Origin: DATEMU01 sp964414585
GTDB lineage: Bacteria > Planctomycetota > Phycisphaerae > UBA1845 > UTPLA1
DNA: 32,296 nucleotides
Assembly: GCA_964414585.1 (NCBI GenBank)
Contig: CAYPXR010000078.1
Coordinates: 1-32,296 of the forward strand
Reading direction: 5' to 3'
The notes beneath the pieces are model-generated. The model was not told where the DNA came from. It did no database searches and saw only the letters and a list, made by a program, of their open reading frames with translations. Position 1 is the first letter of the stretch; every line of letters starts with the position of its first letter. A program made the position numbers and the translations under genes. This document shows, piece by piece, positions 16,761 through 24,747 of this stretch.

Positions 16761-18179
16761 ATGCCACAAGAGACTCGCATCGAAAAGGACTCCATGGGAC
16801 CGATGACCGTGCCGGCGCACGCGCTGTGGGGCGCGTCGACGCAGCGGGCGGTCGAGAACTTTCCCATCTCCGGCTATCGACTCGGCCGGCGGTTCATCAA
16901 GGCGATGGGACTCATCAAGCTCTGCGCCGCCGAAGTCAACGCCAGGCTCGGCGCGGTGCCGAAGGACAAGACCGACCAGATCGCCAGGGCCGCGGCGGAG
17001 GTCATTGACGGCAAGCTCGACGACCATTTCGTCGTTGACGTCTTCCAGACCGGCTCCGGCACTTCGACGAACATGAACGCCAACGAGGTCATCGCCAACC
17101 GCGCGGTGCAGATGGCCGGCGGGCAGATCGGCTCGAAGGACATCCACCCCAACGATCACGTCAATCAGTCGCAAAGCTCCAACGACGTGATCCCGACGGC
17201 GATGCACGTCTCGGCGGCGATGGCGCTCAAGGAAGAATTGATCCCCGCGCTGGAACACCTCGCGGGCAAACTCGAAGAGAAGGCCAAGGTCTTTGACAAG
17301 ATCGTGAAGATCGGGCGAACGCACCTGCAAGACGCGACGCCGATCCGGCTCGGGCAGGAGTTCTCCGGCTACGCTGCGCAGATGCACCTGTCGGCACAAC
17401 GCGCCAAGAAGGCCATCGCCGCTCTGCGCGAACTTGCAATCGGCGGCACGGCCGTCGGCACCGGCATCAACACGCACAAGGACTTCGGGCGCGAAGTTGC
17501 CTCGCTGCTCTCCAAGAAGACCGGCATCGAGTTCGTCGAAGCCGCCAACCACTTTGAGGCCCAGCACGCCAAGGACGGCTTCATCGAGGCGTCGGGCTTG
17601 CTTCGCACCATCGCGGTGAGCCTCATCAAAGTCGCCAACGACATCCGCCACCTCGGCTCCGGACCGCGCTGCGGTATCGGTGAAGTGAAGCTCCCGGCCA
17701 CGCAGCCGGGCAGCTCGATCATGCCGGGCAAGGTCAACCCGGTGATGTGCGAGATGGTGATTCAATCAGCCGCCCATGCCATCGGCGCGGACGCGGCGAT
17801 CAACCAGGCCGCGGTGCTTCTGGGCAATTTTGATCTGCACGTCGGCATGCCGGTGATGATCCACCACTTTCTCGAAGCGACGCGCATCCTTTCCAACGCC
17901 GCGCGGGTCTTCGCCGATCGCTGCGTCGCCGGCATCGAAGCCGACGTCGAACGGGCCGAAGCCCTCGTCGAGCAAAGCCTGGCGATGTGTACGTCGCTCG
18001 CGCCGGTCATTGGTTATGACCAGGCGGCGGCCTTGGCGAAGAAAGCCTATGCGACCGGCAAGACGGTGCGGCAGGTCGCACTGGATGAAAAAGTGCTGCC
18101 TGCCGGGGAACTCGACAAGTTGCTCGATCCTCGCGCGATGACGGAACCGGGGGCGTCGGCGGGGCCGGCTAGCGCGTAG
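16761..18179 (+). CDS. fumC: Class II fumarate hydratase FumC
   Basis: A 472-residue TCA-cycle enzyme interconverting fumarate and malate. The family signature GSSIMPGKVNP is at 317-327 and GRTHLQDATP holds H188. Both catalytic positions fall at the same numbers as E. coli FumC (H188, S318). TGSGTSTNMNANEV and HPNDHVNQSQSSND are also present. GRTHLQDATP, rather than the GRTQLQDAVP of aspartase, favours fumarase. AAGGAG lies eight bases before the ATG. The last residues (GASAGPASA) are a low-complexity tail. Convergent with mnmG, with an 11-base overlap at the 3' ends. Confidence 0.96.
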   Translation: MPQETRIEKDSMGPMTVPAHALWGASTQRAVENFPISGYRLGRRFIKAMGLIKLCAAEVNARLGAVPKDKTDQIARAAAEVIDGKLDDHFVVDVFQTGSGTSTNMNANEVIANRAVQMAGGQIGSKDIHPNDHVNQSQSSNDVIPTAMHVSAAMALKEELIPALEHLAGKLEEKAKVFDKIVKIGRTHLQDATPIRLGQEFSGYAAQMHLSAQRAKKAIAALRELAIGGTAVGTGINTHKDFGREVASLLSKKTGIEFVEAANHFEAQHAKDGFIEASGLLRTIAVSLIKVANDIRHLGSGPRCGIGEVKLPATQPGSSIMPGKVNPVMCEMVIQSAAHAIGADAAINQAAVLLGNFDLHVGMPVMIHHFLEATRILSNAARVFADRCVAGIEADVERAEALVEQSLAMCTSLAPVIGYDQAAALAKKAYATGKTVRQVALDEKVLPAGELDKLLDPRAMTEPGASAGPASA

Positions 18180-20055
18180 CGCGACGCCTTCCTTCAAGAT
18201 AAAGCAACACCACCGCGATATCCGCCGGGCTGATGCCGCTGATGCGCTGGGCCTGGCCGATCGAACGCGGGGCGATGCGGGTGAGCTTTTCCCGCGCTTC
18301 GTGGCGAAGCTGGGTGATCGACGCGAAATCGAAATCGTCGGGGATGCGGCGCGATTCCAATCGACGGAACTTCTCCACCTCGCGCTGCTGGCGACGAATG
18401 TAGCCGCCATACTTCGCCTCGATCCGCATCGCCGTGAGCGATTCATCCAGGAGCGCGTCGCCATGGGCGAGCAGCTCACTCGGCAATACCGACCGCCAAT
18501 GCCCCCAATCGATCGTCGCCGCGCCTTCCAAATCCGTGCGGCCCAGCCACTCGGCCATCGACCGCCCGTTATGCCGCTGCGAGCGCGACCAATCGCCAAG
18601 CCGGCGGATCGCGTCCTGCTTCTGCGTAAACCGCGTCCAGCGTGCGTCATCGACCAGTCCGATCTCGCGGCCGAGCGGCGTGAGCCGCGCGTCGGCATTG
18701 TCGCTTCGAAGCAGTAAACGATACTCCGCCCGTGATGTGAACATCCGATAGGGCTCGATCGTTCCCTTGGTCACGAGGTCGTCGATCATCACGGCGATGT
18801 AGCTTTGATCGCGGCCCAGCACGATCGGCTCGCGGCCGAGCACGCTGCACGCCGCGTTGATGCCGGCGAGGAGGCCCTGGCCTGCGGCTTCTTCGTAGCC
18901 GCTCGTTCCGTTGATCTGCCCCGCCAGATACAGTCCGCCGATCTTCTTGGTCTCCAACGTGGGTTGCGTCTGGTGGGGCGGCACGTAGTCGTATTCGACC
19001 GCGTAACCCCATTGCAGGACGCGGGCCTTTTCCAACCCCGGGATCGCGCGGACCATCGGCTCCTGAACGTCCGGCGGCAGCGACGTGCTGATCCCGTTGC
19101 AATAAATCCGCTCGCTATCGTAGCCCTCGGGTTCGAGGAAAATCTGGTGCTGGTCCTTCTCCGCAAAGCGCACGACCTTGTCCTCGATGCTCGGGCAATA
19201 GCGCGGGCCGGTCGAAGTGATCTGACCGCTGTACATCGGCGCGCGGTGCAGGTTCGTGCGGATCAACTCGTGCGAATCGGGATTCGTCCAGGTGATCCAG
19301 CAATTGATCTGCCGCTGGGTGATCCGCTCGTTCATGAAGGAAAATGGCGCGGGTACGTCGTCGCCGGGTTGCAGCTCCAATCGGTCGTAGTCGATCGTGT
19401 CTTTGTGCAATCGCGGCGGCGTGCCGGTCTTGAGGCGACCGAGTTCCAATCCCAGCGATGCGAGCGTGGCGCTCAAGCCGATCGCGCTGCCCTCGCCGAT
19501 GCGCCCGCCTTCGGTCTTGTTTTCGCCACAGTGCATGAGCGCGCGGAGAAAGGTCCCCGTCGTGACGATGACGCAGCGACAAGGGAGTACCCGGCCATCG
19601 ACGAGGCGGAGGCTTGAGACTTGAGGTCCGCCACGGCCGATCTGCGACTTGAGGCTTGAGCGGCCATCCTTCGTTTCGATGCTTTCAACGACGCCTTCGG
19701 TGATCGTGAGGTTTTGTGTTTCTTCAAGAAGCTCCCGCACGGCCTTTGCATAAAGGTCACGATCGCATTGTGCCCGCGGCGCCCAGACGGCAGGACCTTT
19801 GCGCCGGTTCAACATGCGGAATTGAATGCCGGCGCGGTCGGTCGCCAGGCCCATCAGCCCGCCGAGGGCGTCGATCTCGCGGACCATCTGGCCCTTGCCG
19901 ATGCCGCCGATCGCCGGGTTGCAGCTCATCCGCCCGATCGCCGCGCGGTCCATCGTGACCATGAGCGTCGGTACGCCCATCCGCGCAGCCGCCCACGCCG
20001 CCTCCGCACCCGCGTGGCCGCCGCCGATGACGATGATGTCGTAGGACCCGGACAT
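18169..20055 (-). CDS. mnmG: tRNA uridine-5-carboxymethylaminomethyl modification enzyme MnmG
   Basis: A 628-residue FAD protein that works with MnmE to modify U34 of tRNAs. The N-terminal dinucleotide site is IIVIGGGHAGAEAA, followed by GRMSCNPAIGGIGKG, the conserved TGTFL, the redox-loop region with YCPSIEDK, the second FAD segment LYLAGQINGTSGYEEAAGQG, and the C-terminal helical domain ending in the tRNA-binding SRRIPDDFDF and QAQRISGISPADI. I prefer ATG 20055 because the protein then begins MSGSYDIIVIGGG, as in the family. An upstream in-frame ATG at 20115 would add 20 unrelated residues. A repeat-derived segment (SLKSQIGRGGPQVSSLRL) lies in a loop between two strands of the FAD domain. 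MnmE is not in the window. Confidence 0.96.
   Translation of the reverse strand: MSGSYDIIVIGGGHAGAEAAWAAARMGVPTLMVTMDRAAIGRMSCNPAIGGIGKGQMVREIDALGGLMGLATDRAGIQFRMLNRRKGPAVWAPRAQCDRDLYAKAVRELLEETQNLTITEGVVESIETKDGRSSLKSQIGRGGPQVSSLRLVDGRVLPCRCVIVTTGTFLRALMHCGENKTEGGRIGEGSAIGLSATLASLGLELGRLKTGTPPRLHKDTIDYDRLELQPGDDVPAPFSFMNERITQRQINCWITWTNPDSHELIRTNLHRAPMYSGQITSTGPRYCPSIEDKVVRFAEKDQHQIFLEPEGYDSERIYCNGISTSLPPDVQEPMVRAIPGLEKARVLQWGYAVEYDYVPPHQTQPTLETKKIGGLYLAGQINGTSGYEEAAGQGLLAGINAACSVLGREPIVLGRDQSYIAVMIDDLVTKGTIEPYRMFTSRAEYRLLLRSDNADARLTPLGREIGLVDDARWTRFTQKQDAIRRLGDWSRSQRHNGRSMAEWLGRTDLEGAATIDWGHWRSVLPSELLAHGDALLDESLTAMRIEAKYGGYIRRQQREVEKFRRLESRRIPDDFDFASITQLRHEAREKLTRIAPRSIGQAQRISGISPADIAVVLLYLEGRRRATR
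19612..19660 (-). repeat. SLK-type heptad repeat inside mnmG (family F)
   Basis: On the plus strand the units GCTTGAG, ACTTGAG (19612-19625) and ACTTGAG, GCTTGAG (19647-19660) flank a 21-base spacer. On the coding strand they read CTCAAGC/CTCAAGT and are translated within SSLKSQIGRGGPQVSSLRL. The same unit appears four times in a row at 23943-23970. Confidence 0.75.
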
Positions 20056-20117
20056 TCGAGGCGTATTGTAGCCTGACGCAGGCAGGCTTGCCCGTGTGGG
20101 GTTAAGATACAACATGT

Positions 20118-21224
20118 ATGCAAGTCGATCAGAGCCGCGACAGTAAGGGAGCGCCGCGCGGCACTCGAAGGATCACTCGGCGCTCCCTTACGGTCGCGGC
20201 TCTGACTTTGGATATTCTCGGCAAGACCTTCAAGGAAATCTGCGAGGCGGTTCAACCGCCGAAGGGCCGGATCGTCGAGCTGCGCCGGGAGTATGCCCGT
20301 GTCATTCGCGGCGAAGACGGCGGCGGTTCGCTTCGCGCCGACATTCTCCCCGTCGTCCGCGAACAGCGCGACGGCGACCTCATCAAATTTGTTCAGCGCC
20401 GGCCCGACGGCCTCGAGACCGAAAGCGTCATCATCCCCATGGCCGGTCGCGGCCGACAATGGAAGACACTCTGCGTCTCGTCGCAGGTCGGCTGCGCGAT
20501 GGGCTGCACTTTTTGCGAGACGGCCCAGCTCGGCAAGCTCGCGCAGCTCTCCGCCGCACAGATCGTCGGTCAGGTTGTCGCCGCGCGACGCCATTTTCAC
20601 GCTGACATCCGTAACGTCGTCTTCATGGGCATGGGCGAGCCGTTCGACAACTTCGAAGACGTCATCCAAGCCGTCCGCATCCTCACCGACCCCGCCGGCC
20701 TTTCGATGGGCATGTCGCACGTCACGATCTCCACGGTCGGCCGCGTCGAAGGCATCCGCAAGCTCGCGGCCCTCGGCTGGCGGCGGATCAACCTCGCCGT
20801 GTCGCTCAATGCTCCGAACGATGAGATTCGTTCGCGGATCATGCCGATCAATCGCGTCGAGCCGATGGCGATGCTCCGCGAAGCGCTGCTCGCTTATCCG
20901 CTGCGGAAGTGCCAGTTTTTCATGATCGAGTATGTGCTGATCCCCGGCGTGAACGACGCCCGCGAACACGCCGGGCAGCTCGCCGAATACCTGCGACCGG
21001 TACGCTGCTGCGTCAACGTCATTCCCTACAACCCGCGTCGCGAGTCGCCGTTTGAAGCGCCGAGTGAAGACCAAGTGTGGCGATTTCTCGACCAGCTCGA
21101 AGCCGCCGGTCAATTCTGCAAGCGCCGCGTGACGAAGGGGCGGGATTTCATGGCGGCTTGTGGGCAGTTGGGCAATCGCGCGCTATCCCGTCGTGCGGCG
21201 CCCGTCGTTTTGAATTGCGAATGA
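20118..21224 (+). CDS. rlmN: RlmN-family radical SAM RNA methyltransferase
   Basis: A protein of up to 368 residues related to RlmN, which methylates C2 of A2503 in 23S rRNA and A37 of some tRNAs. The radical SAM cysteines are C126, C130 and C133 (CAMGCTFC), MGMGEPFDNF binds SAM, and C348 in MAACGQLG matches the C-terminal methyl-carrying cysteine. The N-terminal accessory domain is shorter than in E. coli RlmN: the FRA-x-Q-hydrophobic stretch is not visible. Residues 5-29 come from the family G inverted repeat. An alternative TTG at 20208 (MDILGKTFKEI) would exclude the repeat, leaving it as a 5' hairpin. Neither start has a good ribosome site. The stop lies inside a second repeat element and overlaps the next ATG. 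Divergent from mnmG. Confidence 0.85.
   Translation: MQVDQSRDSKGAPRGTRRITRRSLTVAALTLDILGKTFKEICEAVQPPKGRIVELRREYARVIRGEDGGGSLRADILPVVREQRDGDLIKFVQRRPDGLETESVIIPMAGRGRQWKTLCVSSQVGCAMGCTFCETAQLGKLAQLSAAQIVGQVVAARRHFHADIRNVVFMGMGEPFDNFEDVIQAVRILTDPAGLSMGMSHVTISTVGRVEGIRKLAALGWRRINLAVSLNAPNDEIRSRIMPINRVEPMAMLREALLAYPLRKCQFFMIEYVLIPGVNDAREHAGQLAEYLRPVRCCVNVIPYNPRRESPFEAPSEDQVWRFLDQLEAAGQFCKRRVTKGRDFMAACGQLGNRALSRRAAPVVLNCE
20130..20204. repeat. Complete family G inverted repeat at the start of rlmN
   Basis: Two 27-base arms (20130-20156 and 20178-20204) are reverse complements except for one base, with a 21-base loop between them. The left arm codes QSRDSKGAP and the right arm RRSLTVAAL on the plus strand, and the same peptides arise on the opposite strand. 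It would form a very stable hairpin at or just before the rlmN start. Partial copies are at 9409 and 22943. Confidence 0.9.
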
Positions 21225-21295
21225 CGAATTACGAATTACGGAAACCAGGTGGCGGCTCTCCCCTTTTGCCATTCGTAATTCGTCATTCGTCATTC
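21212..21295. repeat. Palindromic heptad element joining rlmN and the oxidoreductase gene (family E)
   Basis: The left arm is four 7-bp units GAATTGC, GAATGAC, GAATTAC, GAATTAC (21212-21239). The right arm is GCCATTC, GTAATTC, GTCATTC, GTCATTC (21268-21295). The second left unit contains ATGA at 21221-21224, which is both the rlmN stop and the likely start codon of the next gene. Confidence 0.9.
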
Positions 21296-24200
21296 CCCGC
21301 CGCCACTGCTGTTGTGGATGAATTAGCAAATCACCGCCTCGACGCGCGCAACGACCGGCTCTCACGGGCCCTCTTCGCCGCCGACGCGAGCATCTATCAA
21401 ATCGTGCCCGACGGCGTCGTCTTTCCGCGAAACGTTGAGGATGTTCAAACCGTCGTGCGGACCTGCGCCCGGCACGGTGTCCCCCTGACGGCGCGCGGCG
21501 CCGGCACCGGGCTGGCAGGTGGGGCGGTCAATCGTGGCATCATCCTCGACTGCTCGCGCTACATGAACCGCATCATGTTGATTGAACCCGAGGTGCGGCT
21601 TGCCTTCGTCGAGCCCGGCATTGTCCTGGACGAACTGAATCGCGAGGCCGCGCGGCACGGACTTCAATTCGCCCCGGACGTCGCCACCAGCAGCCGCGCG
21701 ACCCTCGGGGGCATGATCGCCAACAATTCCTGCGGCGCGCACTCCGTGATGTATGGGCGGACGGTCGATCATGTCCTTGCGCTGGACGTCGTGCTGGCGG
21801 ACGGATCGAGGCAAACCTGGGGCGGCGAAATTACGAATTGCGAATTACGAATGACGAAAGAAGAGTCGCCACGTCCTTTCGTCATTCGTCATTCGTCATT
21901 CGTCATTGGCGATAACCCGCTGGCCGATCGCTGTGAGAAGACTTTACGTCAAATCCTGACCGATGAGGCGCGCGAAATCTCTTCCCGTTTTCCCACCGTC
22001 ATGCGCCGCAACGGCGGCTACGCGCTCGATCGCCTGCGCGACGCCAACGGTCGCATCAACGTCGAGACGATCATCTGCGGGAGCGAAGGGACGCTGGCCA
22101 TTGTTGTCGGCGCGGTCCTCAAGCTCGTGCCCCTGCCGAAATACAAGGGGCTCGTCGCCGCGCACTTTGCCGATCTGCTCGAATCGCTGGCCGCAACGCC
22201 GACGGCTTTGACGCACCGCCCCGCCGCCGTCGAATTGCTCGACAAGATCATCCTCGATGCCGCCCGCGATCATCCCGCGAAGCAAAAGGATACGTCACTT
22301 GTTCAGGGCGATCCGCGCGGACTGCTCATCATTGAATTGTTCGACGACGATGCAGCGTCGCTCCAGAATCGCCTCGCCGCCGTCGCGGCCGAATTGAAAA
22401 GCCGCAACATGGGCTACGCCTGGCCGATATTCGTCGATCCGGCCCAGCAGGCCGCGCTCTGGGACATTCGCAAGAGCGGACTGGGCCTGCTCATGTCCCG
22501 CCCCGGTCACCGGCAGGCCTACGACTTCGTCGAGGACACGGCCGTCGAGCCGGATCGCCTGCGAGACTACATCGCCCGCTTCATGCAGATCAACGAGGAG
22601 GAGGGCGTCCGCGAAACCAGCTACTACGCCCACGCCAGCGTCGGCTGCCTGCACGTGAAACCGGTGCTCAACCTCCGCCAGGCCGGCGACGTGCAAAAGA
22701 TGTACCGCATCGCCGACCGCATCAGCTCGCTCGCGCTGGAGTTCGGCGGGACGATGACGGGCGAGCATGGCGACGGCATCTTGCGCTCGTGCTGGCTGGA
22801 AAAGATGTACGGCCCGCGGATCATGGAGGCCTTTCGCAGGATCAAGAAAACCTTCGACCCGCAGAACATCCTCAACCCCGGCAAGATCGTCGACCCGCTG
22901 CCGATGCTGGAGAATCTCCGCTACGTCCCGCAGGAAGAATGCGATCAGAGCCGCGACCGTAAGTCGGAGATCCGCCGTGGCGGGGGAGCGCCGGATGACG
23001 CCGCGAACACAGTACGATCCCCGACAGCGTTGGACCGCCAAACCCACCTTGATTTCTCCATTTACGGCGGCATGTCCGGCCTTGCCGAGATGTGCAGCGG
23101 CGTCGGTCAGTGTCGCCAGAAGCTCGTCGGGACGATGTGCCCGTCTTACATGGCGACCGGCGACGAGATGCACACGACGCGCGGCCGGGCCAACGCGCTG
23201 CGGCTCGCACTGTCCGATCAAGGCTTGCTCCACGGTCTGAGCGATCCCGCGCTTGACGATGTGATGGATCTCTGCTTGTCGTGCAAGGCGTGCAAGACGG
23301 AATGCCCGACCGGAGTGGACATGGCCAAGCTCAAGGCCGAATGGCTTTCGCAGCGCAACGATCGCCTCGGCGCGCCGCTCCGCAGCCGCATCATCGCCGC
23401 GACGTCGACCTGGGCGGAACTCGGAAGCCAATTCGCGCCGGTCTCCAACTGGATCGCCCAATCGGCTCCGGCCCGCCGGCTGATGGAGGCCCTGTTCGGC
23501 ATCGACCGCCGAGTACCGCCACCGCGATTCGCACGCCAGACGTTTCGAGACTGGTTCTTGCAGCATGAATCGACGCCAACCGGCCGGCCCGTCGTCTACT
23601 TCGTCGATACCTGGACCAACTACTTTACCCCGCAAGTCGGCATCGCCGCCGTCCGCGTCCTTGAAGCGCTTGGCTATGAGGTCATCGTCCCGCCGACGGT
23701 CTGCTGCGGACGCCCGGCGATCAGCAAGGGCTTGCTCGACGAGGCGAAACGACTTGCCGAACAAAACGCCGCGATCCTCGCGCCGCTGGCCGAGTCGAAC
23801 ATCCCCATCGTCGGCACGGAGCCAAGCTGCGTCCTCACGTTTGCGGATGAATTCCCCCAGTTCGTCCGCACGGATGCCGCGAAACGAATCGGGCAGCGCG
23901 CCGTCATGATCGAAACCTTTCTAGCCCAGCGTTTCGACGCTCCTCAAGCCTCAAGTCTCAAGCCTCAAGCCTTGCTCTACCACGCCCACTGCCACCAGAA
24001 GGCGCTCGTCGGCACGGAGCACGCCCTGAGCGTTCTGCGATCGGTCTTCGGTGACAAGGCCGGGCTGATCAACAGCGGCTGCTGCGGCATGGCCGGCTCC
24101 TTCGGTCACGAGCGCGAACACTACGACGTCTCGAAGGCGATCGGCGAAGAGCGGCTCTTCCCCGCCGTGCGGAATCGCGGCGACGCCGCCATCGCCGTCT

Positions 24201-24304
24201 CCGGCTTCAGTTGCCGCCACCAGATCCAACACCATACCGGCGCGCATGCCCGACACCTGGTGGAGTACCTAGCGGACTCGTTGAGTTCGTCGAACGGGGT
24301 ATGA
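21221..24304 (+). CDS. Fused FAD-linked oxidase / Fe-S oxidoreductase (GlcD-GlcF or D-lactate dehydrogenase type)
   Basis: About 1027 residues combining a GlcD-like flavin dehydrogenase with a GlcF-like Fe-S subunit. The FAD-binding half has VVFPRNVEDVQ, RGAGTGLAGGAVN and a GEHGDGILRS motif, ending at DPQNILNPGKIVDP. Then come the cluster motifs (CSGVGQCR...TMCPSYMAT and CLSCKACKTECPTG) and two CCG domains (VCCGRPAISKG; SGCCGMAGSFGHE). This is the layout of fused 2-hydroxyacid (glycolate or D-lactate) dehydrogenases passing electrons to the membrane quinone pool. The substrate is not decided by sequence. The ATG at 21221 lies in the repeat. A GTG at 21314 begins at the usual family position (VDELANHRLD) and is an alternative. 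Four repeat elements are translated within it, all in loops or linkers. It is coupled to the next gene by ATGA. Confidence 0.9.
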   Translation: MTNYELRKPGGGSPLLPFVIRHSSFPAATAVVDELANHRLDARNDRLSRALFAADASIYQIVPDGVVFPRNVEDVQTVVRTCARHGVPLTARGAGTGLAGGAVNRGIILDCSRYMNRIMLIEPEVRLAFVEPGIVLDELNREAARHGLQFAPDVATSSRATLGGMIANNSCGAHSVMYGRTVDHVLALDVVLADGSRQTWGGEITNCELRMTKEESPRPFVIRHSSFVIGDNPLADRCEKTLRQILTDEAREISSRFPTVMRRNGGYALDRLRDANGRINVETIICGSEGTLAIVVGAVLKLVPLPKYKGLVAAHFADLLESLAATPTALTHRPAAVELLDKIILDAARDHPAKQKDTSLVQGDPRGLLIIELFDDDAASLQNRLAAVAAELKSRNMGYAWPIFVDPAQQAALWDIRKSGLGLLMSRPGHRQAYDFVEDTAVEPDRLRDYIARFMQINEEEGVRETSYYAHASVGCLHVKPVLNLRQAGDVQKMYRIADRISSLALEFGGTMTGEHGDGILRSCWLEKMYGPRIMEAFRRIKKTFDPQNILNPGKIVDPLPMLENLRYVPQEECDQSRDRKSEIRRGGGAPDDAANTVRSPTALDRQTHLDFSIYGGMSGLAEMCSGVGQCRQKLVGTMCPSYMATGDEMHTTRGRANALRLALSDQGLLHGLSDPALDDVMDLCLSCKACKTECPTGVDMAKLKAEWLSQRNDRLGAPLRSRIIAATSTWAELGSQFAPVSNWIAQSAPARRLMEALFGIDRRVPPPRFARQTFRDWFLQHESTPTGRPVVYFVDTWTNYFTPQVGIAAVRVLEALGYEVIVPPTVCCGRPAISKGLLDEAKRLAEQNAAILAPLAESNIPIVGTEPSCVLTFADEFPQFVRTDAAKRIGQRAVMIETFLAQRFDAPQASSLKPQALLYHAHCHQKALVGTEHALSVLRSVFGDKAGLINSGCCGMAGSFGHEREHYDVSKAIGEERLFPAVRNRGDAAIAVSGFSCRHQIQHHTGAHARHLVEYLADSLSSSNGV
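21827..21908. repeat. Palindromic heptad element inside the FAD domain (family E)
   Basis: The left arm is GAAATTAC then GAATTGC, GAATTAC, GAATGAC (21827-21855). The right arm is three GTCATTC and one GTCATTG (21881-21908). It is translated as EITNCELRMTKEES... then PFVIRHSSFVIG, in the variable segment between the ADGS strand and the conserved FPTVMRRNGGYALD helix of the FAD-binding domain. Confidence 0.9.
22943..22993. repeat. Interrupted family G repeat between the flavin and Fe-S halves
   Basis: GATCAGAGCCGCGACCGT-AAG (22943-22963) is the first part of the family G arm and GGAGCGCCG (22985-22993) is its end, separated by 21 extra bases (22964-22984). It codes DQSRDRKSEIRRGGGAP in the linker joining the dehydrogenase and cluster-binding halves. 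The interruption is a multiple of three, so the frame is kept. Confidence 0.7.
23943..23970 (+). repeat. SLK-type heptad repeat inside the Fe-S half (family F)
   Basis: Four consecutive units CTCAAGC, CTCAAGT, CTCAAGC, CTCAAGC are translated as QASSLKPQA, immediately before the conserved LLYHAHCHQKALVG of the second CCG domain. It has no inverted arm. Confidence 0.85.
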
Positions 24305-24747
24305 TTGCATTTCTAATGAAAGTCCCTCACCGCGGAAGTTTCACCTGGTTGTTCCTCCCTGGGGCATTTGTCGCACTGACGATTCCCCATTCCATTTTCG
24401 CCCAGACTTCCCAACCCTCCATCCAGGACCAGATTCTGAACAACCTGCGGAGCGCTCCCGTCGGTCGTCACACGTTGGGCGATTTGAACCTGCCGGAGGA
24501 CTACCTGCGACGGGTGGGCGACCGGATTCTGCGAAACTCCTACGAGCAGCAATTCCGCGTTGTGGTGCCGGACGGTTCGAATCCGACCACCGCTCCGGTT
24601 TCGATGGAGCCGCCGCCGATCGACGGTTTGGAAAACATCTCCGTGCCGACCGATACGATCTGGCCCATGCTTGTCGCCATCGCCATCGCCGTCTGTTCGC
24701 TGGCGGCGATCATCCTTATCGTCCAGGCCGTGAGGGCAAAGCGATGA
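24301..24747 (+). CDS. Small exported membrane protein, unknown
   Basis: A 148-residue protein with an N-terminal signal sequence (hydrophobic around FTWLFLPGAFVALTI), a hydrophilic middle region, and one C-terminal transmembrane helix (about 120-142, MLVAIAIAVCSLAAIILIV) ending in a basic VRAKR. The middle part would face the periplasm. I do not recognise the family. The ATG at 24301 overlaps the previous stop (ATGA). A second ATG at 24316 is possible. Its stop overlaps the ATG of the deiminase-like gene, so three genes are translationally coupled. A role in anchoring or presenting that secreted enzyme is plausible but unproven. Confidence 0.65.
   Translation: MIAFLMKVPHRGSFTWLFLPGAFVALTIPHSIFAQTSQPSIQDQILNNLRSAPVGRHTLGDLNLPEDYLRRVGDRILRNSYEQQFRVVVPDGSNPTTAPVSMEPPPIDGLENISVPTDTIWPMLVAIAIAVCSLAAIILIVQAVRAKR

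Noticed and set aside
20088..20113. TTGCCC and TAAGAT or TACAAC before rlmN as a promoter
   Set aside because: The spacings are 9 and 14 bases, outside the workable range.
22295..23764. A 489-codon frame antisense to the oxidoreductase
   Set aside because: Shadow of the sense gene. Part of it only repeats the palindromic family G peptide.
24316..24747. The small membrane protein starting at the second ATG
   Set aside because: It is possible, but the first ATG gives the ATGA overlap also seen at the next junction, so I kept 24301.
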